NCBI RefSeq assembly: GCF_003339845.1
Contig: NZ_PPTR01000003.1
Location: 124,001-188,000 of the forward strand
Direction of reading: 5' to 3'
Source of the DNA: Gordonibacter sp. 28C
Lineage (GTDB): Bacteria > Actinomycetota > Coriobacteriia > Coriobacteriales > Eggerthellaceae
Length of the DNA: 64,000 nt
Shown: positions 60,977-64,000 of the stretch, one piece after another
How positions within the stretch are numbered: position 1 is the first letter of the stretch
Layout: each line of letters opens with the position of its first letter
The notes under the pieces: model-generated
The model's input: the letters and a program-made list of their open reading frames with translations, nothing else
Database searches by the model: none
What the model was told of the DNA's origin: nothing
Program-made: the position numbers and the translations under genes

Positions 60977-61267
60977 TCAGAGCTCGACGAGCATGACCTC
61001 GATCCCGCTTTGCTTGAAGGCGGGCCTCATGTACTCGGGATCGCGAAGCTCGGGCAGAACCTGCTGCAGGGCGAGGAAGATGTCGGCGGAGGGCGTGCGG
61101 CTCGCGTCTTCTAGCGCGTACACCGTCCGCTCCGACACGCTCAACCCCGTGGTCTCCTTCACCGCCTGCGCGAGCGCCGCCCCGCGCGAGTAACCGTTGG
61201 CAAGGCGCGAGGCCTTGAGCAAGATCCCGTACGTTTCCCAGTCGACTACGCTGTTTTGCTTCGCCAT
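60977..61267 (-). CDS. XRE-type helix-turn-helix regulator
   Basis: A 96-residue DNA-binding protein with an HTH_3-like fold: DWETYGILLKASRLANGYSRGAALAQAV followed by TGLSVSERTVYALEDASRTPSADIFLALQQVL. The ATG at 61267 has a perfect AAAGGAGG site; a longer frame reaching 61414 runs through the promoter. It is divergent from the NYN-domain gene, and two 22-bp direct repeats between them (61281-61336) are likely binding sites. Confidence 0.85.
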   Translation of the reverse strand: MAKQNSVVDWETYGILLKASRLANGYSRGAALAQAVKETTGLSVSERTVYALEDASRTPSADIFLALQQVLPELRDPEYMRPAFKQSGIEVMLVEL

Positions 61268-61280
61268 ATCGCCTCCTTTG

Positions 61281-61336
61281 TTGCACTTTCGTACAATAAT
61301 GGTTATGATGCCTTTTGCATTATAGTACAATATCGG
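61281..61336. promoter_or_regulatory. Two 22-bp direct repeats, likely operators of the XRE regulator
   Basis: 61281-61302 and 61315-61336 share 17 of 22 bases, with the core TTGCAYT...GTACAATA, spaced 34 bp apart. They lie directly upstream of the XRE start and of the NYN gene. TATAAT (61319-61324, minus) and TACAAT (61326-61331, plus) both fall inside the second copy, so binding would block both promoters. Confidence 0.6.
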
Positions 61337-61347
61337 CGGAAGGGGCG

Positions 61348-61377
61348 TTGACATGGATTTGTCGGACGAGATACAAT
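61348..61377 (+). promoter_or_regulatory. Promoter inside the start region of the NYN gene
   Basis: A perfect TTGACA (61348-61353) is followed after 18 bp by TACAAT (61372-61377). Transcription would begin near 61384, downstream of the first ATG of the NYN frame. Confidence 0.6.
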
Positions 61378-62141
61378 GTTCATCACAGCAAGCCCCTTGC
61401 AGTACGTCTCCCATTATCCGGGATAGGCCGAACCAAGGGGTTTTTCATTGTCCGTATCCTGTCGAGAATGGTTTGAGGATCGCCGTTTTGGTCGATGGAG
61501 GGTTTTACCTCAAACGAGCAAACTATCTCTTTGGGGCGAAGGAGCCCGAAGAACGCGCGCGCGAACTGCAACGCTATTGCCATAAGCACGTTCCGGAAAG
61601 AAGCAGGCTTTATCGAATCTTCTACTACGACAGCGCCCCGTCTAAAAAGAAGGTGTTTCATCCCCTCCTCGGAAGAACAGTCGATCTATCGAAAACCGAC
61701 GTTCACGCTTGGAGCACGGCGTTCCACGCCGCCCTCAGGCGAATGGATCGATGCGCCTTGCGCATGGGAGAGCTTTTGGACAGCCAAAGCGAGTACGTCT
61801 TGAAAAGACAAGCCGTCCGCAGCCTTTGTCGGAAAGAGCGAACGGTTGACGACCTTGCCGAAGAAGACTTCATGCTCGACATCACCCAAAAAGGCGTCGA
61901 CATGAAAATCGGCCTGGACATCGCATCGCTCGCCCATAAGAAACTCGTCGACAGGATCGTGCTCGTCGCAGGCGACAGCGACATAGTCCCCGCAGCCAAG
62001 CACGCGCGAAGGGAGGGCATCGACTTCGTGCTGGATCCGATGTGGCACACCATCACCCCGAGCCTTCGAGAGCACGTCGACGCAATCGAAACCCGCTGCC
62101 TTCCCGCGGCAGCGCCGGCATCTCCCCGCTCGCGCGGGTAG
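61353..62141 (+). CDS. NYN-domain (PIN-like) putative ribonuclease
   Basis: A frame of 262 codons. The NYN domain runs from about residue 41 (LRIAVLVDGGFYLKRANYLFG, with the first catalytic Asp) through VDMKIGLDIASLAHKKLVDRIVLVAGDSDIVPAAKHARREG (second acidic cluster) to the end. NYN proteins are metal-dependent RNases of the PIN superfamily. Residues 1-40 have no homology and overlie a promoter and a terminator hairpin. The true start may therefore be the TTG at 61473, although the ATG at 61353 does have AAGGGGC upstream. It is divergent from the XRE gene, and the pair resembles toxin-antitoxin or phage-defence modules; that reading is inference. Confidence 0.7.
   Translation: MDLSDEIQCSSQQAPCSTSPIIRDRPNQGVFHCPYPVENGLRIAVLVDGGFYLKRANYLFGAKEPEERARELQRYCHKHVPERSRLYRIFYYDSAPSKKKVFHPLLGRTVDLSKTDVHAWSTAFHAALRRMDRCALRMGELLDSQSEYVLKRQAVRSLCRKERTVDDLAEEDFMLDITQKGVDMKIGLDIASLAHKKLVDRIVLVAGDSDIVPAAKHARREGIDFVLDPMWHTITPSLREHVDAIETRCLPAAAPASPRSRG
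61393..61445 (+). terminator. Attenuator-like terminator in the NYN leader
   Basis: CCCCTTG (61393-61399) pairs with CAAGGGG (61434-61440), which runs straight into TTTTT; further A-T and G-U pairs extend the stem. With the promoter at 61348-61377 it would give a short RNA of about 60 nt unless read through. Confidence 0.6.
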
Positions 62142-62177
62142 ATCGGGCCTTGGCCGCGAAAGGGACTTGCTCAGAAA

Positions 62178-63134
62178 CTATTCGATGGTGCCGTAGAGCG
62201 TATAGAACGTCGATTGGCCGGCCGGGTCGGGGCCGTCGGCAAGTTCGGGAACGGCCACGCGCCACTCGACTCCGTTCTCTTCGACTGTAACGGTTTTCAG
62301 GTAGCCTGTATGGAGGACGACCTCCTTGGTTTCGCTTGCTCCGTCGGCGAACCGCACGGACACGGTCAGCTTCGCGCCGTCGAGCCATTCGAGCGGCAGC
62401 ATGTCCGCGCCCAGCCCGGAAGAGGCGCCTTCCCCGTCGCCTGCATCGGGAAGCCACATGCCGAGCCGCATCCCGACGGCAGCAGAGCCCTCCTCGACGA
62501 CCGAAGGCCCAAGCCGCGTAAAGCGAAACAGATGCGTTCGGCCGTCGGCATACGCTTTCGCAAGGGAAGCCTGCCAGTCGCCTTCGGCCCCCATCAGCGC
62601 CTCTATCTCGCCGCTTTCCGCCTGCACCCACTCCTCGTCGCAACGATAGAGCTCGCCGCGATCGAGTGACGCCTCCACGCTCGCGATGTTCTCGCCCGCG
62701 ATCTGGAACATGCATCCTGTGAACTGGCCTCCCCCCTTGTCGGGTGTCGCGAACGCAACCTCTCCATAGCTGAACGCGACCAGGCCGTCGCGAGACGGCT
62801 GGACCGTACCCGATTCGGCCGCATAGGCTTGAATGTCGAAGCGGCTCGACCCTCCCCCACCGTTTACGGCAACCACGACCAGCCCTGCGCAAACGAGAAC
62901 GGCGCAAACGGCGGCAGCGAAAGAGCGGAACGCGCCGCTTAGGGGGCGGATGCTTCGATCCACCCCTCTCACCCGATATCGAGCCCGACCAACCCTATCG
63001 ATCCCAAGGCGCTCCTCGCTTTCGGCGAAGGCATCCTTCCGAACCGCGTCGGCAACCCTCGAGCGCGCTTCGGCGCTGGGCGCGATGCGCCCTTGGAGCT
63101 TGCGGTAATCCTTTTCGAAATCATCGATGCCCAC
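62178..63134 (-). CDS. Single-span membrane protein, probable anti-sigma partner
   Basis: A 318-residue protein translated from a GTG at 63134 (GGGAGG upstream), overlapping the ECF sigma gene by 14 bp. A cytoplasmic N-domain (DDFEKDYRKLQGRIAPSAEARSRVADAV, about 1-75) is followed by one membrane helix (SFAAAVCAVLVCAGLVVVAV, about 69-88) and an extracytoplasmic domain of about 230 residues without a family that I can name. This layout and position fit an anti-sigma factor or sigma-regulated sensor (DUF4179-like). No zinc-binding HxxxCxxC motif is seen. Confidence 0.75.
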   Translation of the reverse strand: MGIDDFEKDYRKLQGRIAPSAEARSRVADAVRKDAFAESEERLGIDRVGRARYRVRGVDRSIRPLSGAFRSFAAAVCAVLVCAGLVVVAVNGGGGSSRFDIQAYAAESGTVQPSRDGLVAFSYGEVAFATPDKGGGQFTGCMFQIAGENIASVEASLDRGELYRCDEEWVQAESGEIEALMGAEGDWQASLAKAYADGRTHLFRFTRLGPSVVEEGSAAVGMRLGMWLPDAGDGEGASSGLGADMLPLEWLDGAKLTVSVRFADGASETKEVVLHTGYLKTVTVEENGVEWRVAVPELADGPDPAGQSTFYTLYGTIE

Positions 63135-63624
63135 GGGAACCTCCCAACATCGTACGCAGCGCCTTTCGCGCTCGATGCAGACGCACGCGCACCGTCGCCG
63201 GCTTGACGCCGAGGATCTCGGCGATCTCGTCCACTTCGTAGCCTTCCTCGCAGCGCAGGTGGACGACATCGCGCTGCGACTCCGGAAGCGACCCGACCGC
63301 CTCCCAAACGTCTCGAAGCGCACCGTCGTCGATCGCAACCAGGTCCGGCAGGTCCTCGCCCGCAGCGCGATGGCGGCTCCATGCGCTGCGATGCAGATCG
63401 TTGCAGCAGTTGGCGGTGACGCGCAGGAGCCAGGCTTTCTCATGTCCCTCGTCGACGAACGGCTCGTCGCGACGTAAAAGGCGCAGAAACACCGTCTGCA
63501 TGACGTCTTCGGCGTCGGCGCGGTTGCGCAAACGCGCGTAGGCGAGGCGGTACACCGCGTCACCCCATGCGCTCATCGCCTCGTCCACGGCGGCGCACCG
63601 CCGCTCTGCCGCATCGTCGTCCAT
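63121..63624 (-). CDS. ECF-type RNA polymerase sigma factor
   Basis: A 167-residue sigma-70 family ECF factor. Region 2 is YRLAYARLRNRADAEDVMQTVFLRLLRRDEPF (about 25-56) with LLRVTANCCNDLHRS, and region 4 is SLPESQRDVVHLRCEEGYEVDEIAEILGVKPATVRVRLHRARKALR (about 112-157). It is translated ahead of, and overlaps, the membrane partner gene, the usual layout for an ECF sigma and its anti-sigma. I see no clear autoregulatory promoter in the 74 bp upstream. Confidence 0.93.
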   Translation of the reverse strand: MDDDAAERRCAAVDEAMSAWGDAVYRLAYARLRNRADAEDVMQTVFLRLLRRDEPFVDEGHEKAWLLRVTANCCNDLHRSAWSRHRAAGEDLPDLVAIDDGALRDVWEAVGSLPESQRDVVHLRCEEGYEVDEIAEILGVKPATVRVRLHRARKALRTMLGGSRGHR

Positions 63625-63698
63625 GCTTCCGTCCTCTCTACCCGGTTAACGGCGCAGGACGTCGAGGCGTTTCATATTCGTCCGAAAATTCTTTGCGC

Positions 63699-64000
63699 CT
63701 ACCCTTCGCTTCCGTAGGCGGCGAGTTCGGCGAGGAAGGCCTCGCCGTAGCGGGCGAGCTTCGTGGCACCCACGCCCGAGACGTCCAGGAACTCGTCCTC
63801 GGTGGTCGGGCGCTTCGCGCACATGTCGCGCAGGGTGGCGTCCGAGAACACGATGTAGGGCGGAACCTCAGCTTCGTCGGCCAGGCGCTTGCGCAGCGCG
63901 CGCAAGCGCTCGAACAGCTCCGGATCGACTTCGGCAGCCGCGCCCGAGCCGCCGAACACGCGCCCGGAACCCCCTGCAGAGCGCGTGCGGTCGGCCTTGC
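63699..64000 (-). CDS. RecQ-type helicase, C-terminal HRDC domain (partial, cut by right edge)
   Basis: The frame is open from the right edge to the stop at 63699 (about 100 codons). A Gly/Ser/Ala-rich linker precedes an HRDC domain: LFERLRALRKRLADEAEVPPYIVFSDATLRDMCAKRPTTEDEFLDVSGVGATKLARYGEAFLAEL. This is the usual C-terminus of RecQ DNA helicases, with 'PPYIVFSDATL' highly typical. The helicase core would lie beyond the window, so RecQ rather than another HRDC protein (such as RNase D) is likely but not proven. Confidence 0.8.
   Translation of the reverse strand, partial: KADRTRSAGGSGRVFGGSGAAAEVDPELFERLRALRKRLADEAEVPPYIVFSDATLRDMCAKRPTTEDEFLDVSGVGATKLARYGEAFLAELAAYGSEG

Overview
This 64 kb window is chromosomal DNA of high G+C content. 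It most likely comes from an anaerobic gut actinobacterium of the Eggerthellaceae (Coriobacteriia; an Eggerthella- or Gordonibacter-like genome). The evidence is indirect: a Rho factor with a large Asn/Gly-rich insert, several molybdopterin oxidoreductase loci, a multi-spanning membrane protein ending in a LuxR-type DNA-binding domain beside one of them, OFA-type transporters beside another, and many Tat-type SRRxFL signals. The species is inference. Housekeeping and accessory blocks alternate, and most genes lie on the minus strand.

Layout. 1-4.9 kb: pdxT (cut by the left edge), pdxS, a Cys-rich small protein, a NifU-type Fe-S protein, an LCP cell-wall ligase and murA. 5.3-7.1 kb: rpsB-tsf. 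7.6-12.6 kb: a fused CydDC-like ABC exporter and a DUF454 protein, divergent from engB. 13-20.5 kb: a secreted NlpC/P60 hydrolase, rnhA, metG, sppA, and an fsa-rho pair. 20.7-29.7 kb: a near-complete histidine operon transcribed right to left (hisZG fusion, hisD, hisC, hisB, hisH, hisA, hisF, then hisI), interrupted between hisF and hisI by a DUF1016/PDDEXK nuclease with its own promoter. 31-36.5 kb: a Tat-exported PsrABC-type molybdoenzyme operon with a divergent membrane LuxR regulator. 36.5-43 kb: a DUF2797 protein, a small membrane protein, an alanine/glycine:cation symporter broken by an in-frame amber codon, and gatCAB. 43.5-50 kb: an accessory catabolic cluster of a LysR regulator, a short ferredoxin, a cytoplasmic Mo/W enzyme resembling acetylene hydratase but without its catalytic Asp, and two MFS carriers. 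50.4-64 kb: a zinc-ribbon protein, a drug-efflux MFS, a Tat lipoprotein amidohydrolase, a perfect parS site, a PadR-DUF1700-DUF4097 operon, a TetR regulator, a DUF5692-like membrane protein, a DUF2628 protein, pirin, an XRE/NYN divergent pair, an ECF sigma factor with its membrane partner, and the C-terminus of a RecQ-type HRDC protein (cut by the right edge).

The most unusual feature is the density of structured repeats in and around the his operon. They include a 148-bp two-hairpin element found twice directly after stop codons (tsf, hisB), with base changes that keep the stems paired. Half of the same element lies in the linker of the HisZ-HisG fusion. A 112-bp inverted-repeat element is inserted in frame in hisH, a 30-bp perfect palindrome lies inside the DUF1016 gene, and repeats of the CATCCTGAGCG type lie between hisC and hisB and between gatB and the symporter. 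Two further inverted-repeat elements lie at 12.6 and 30.2 kb. The leading candidate for new enzymology is the cytoplasmic Mo/W cluster at 43.5-50 kb.
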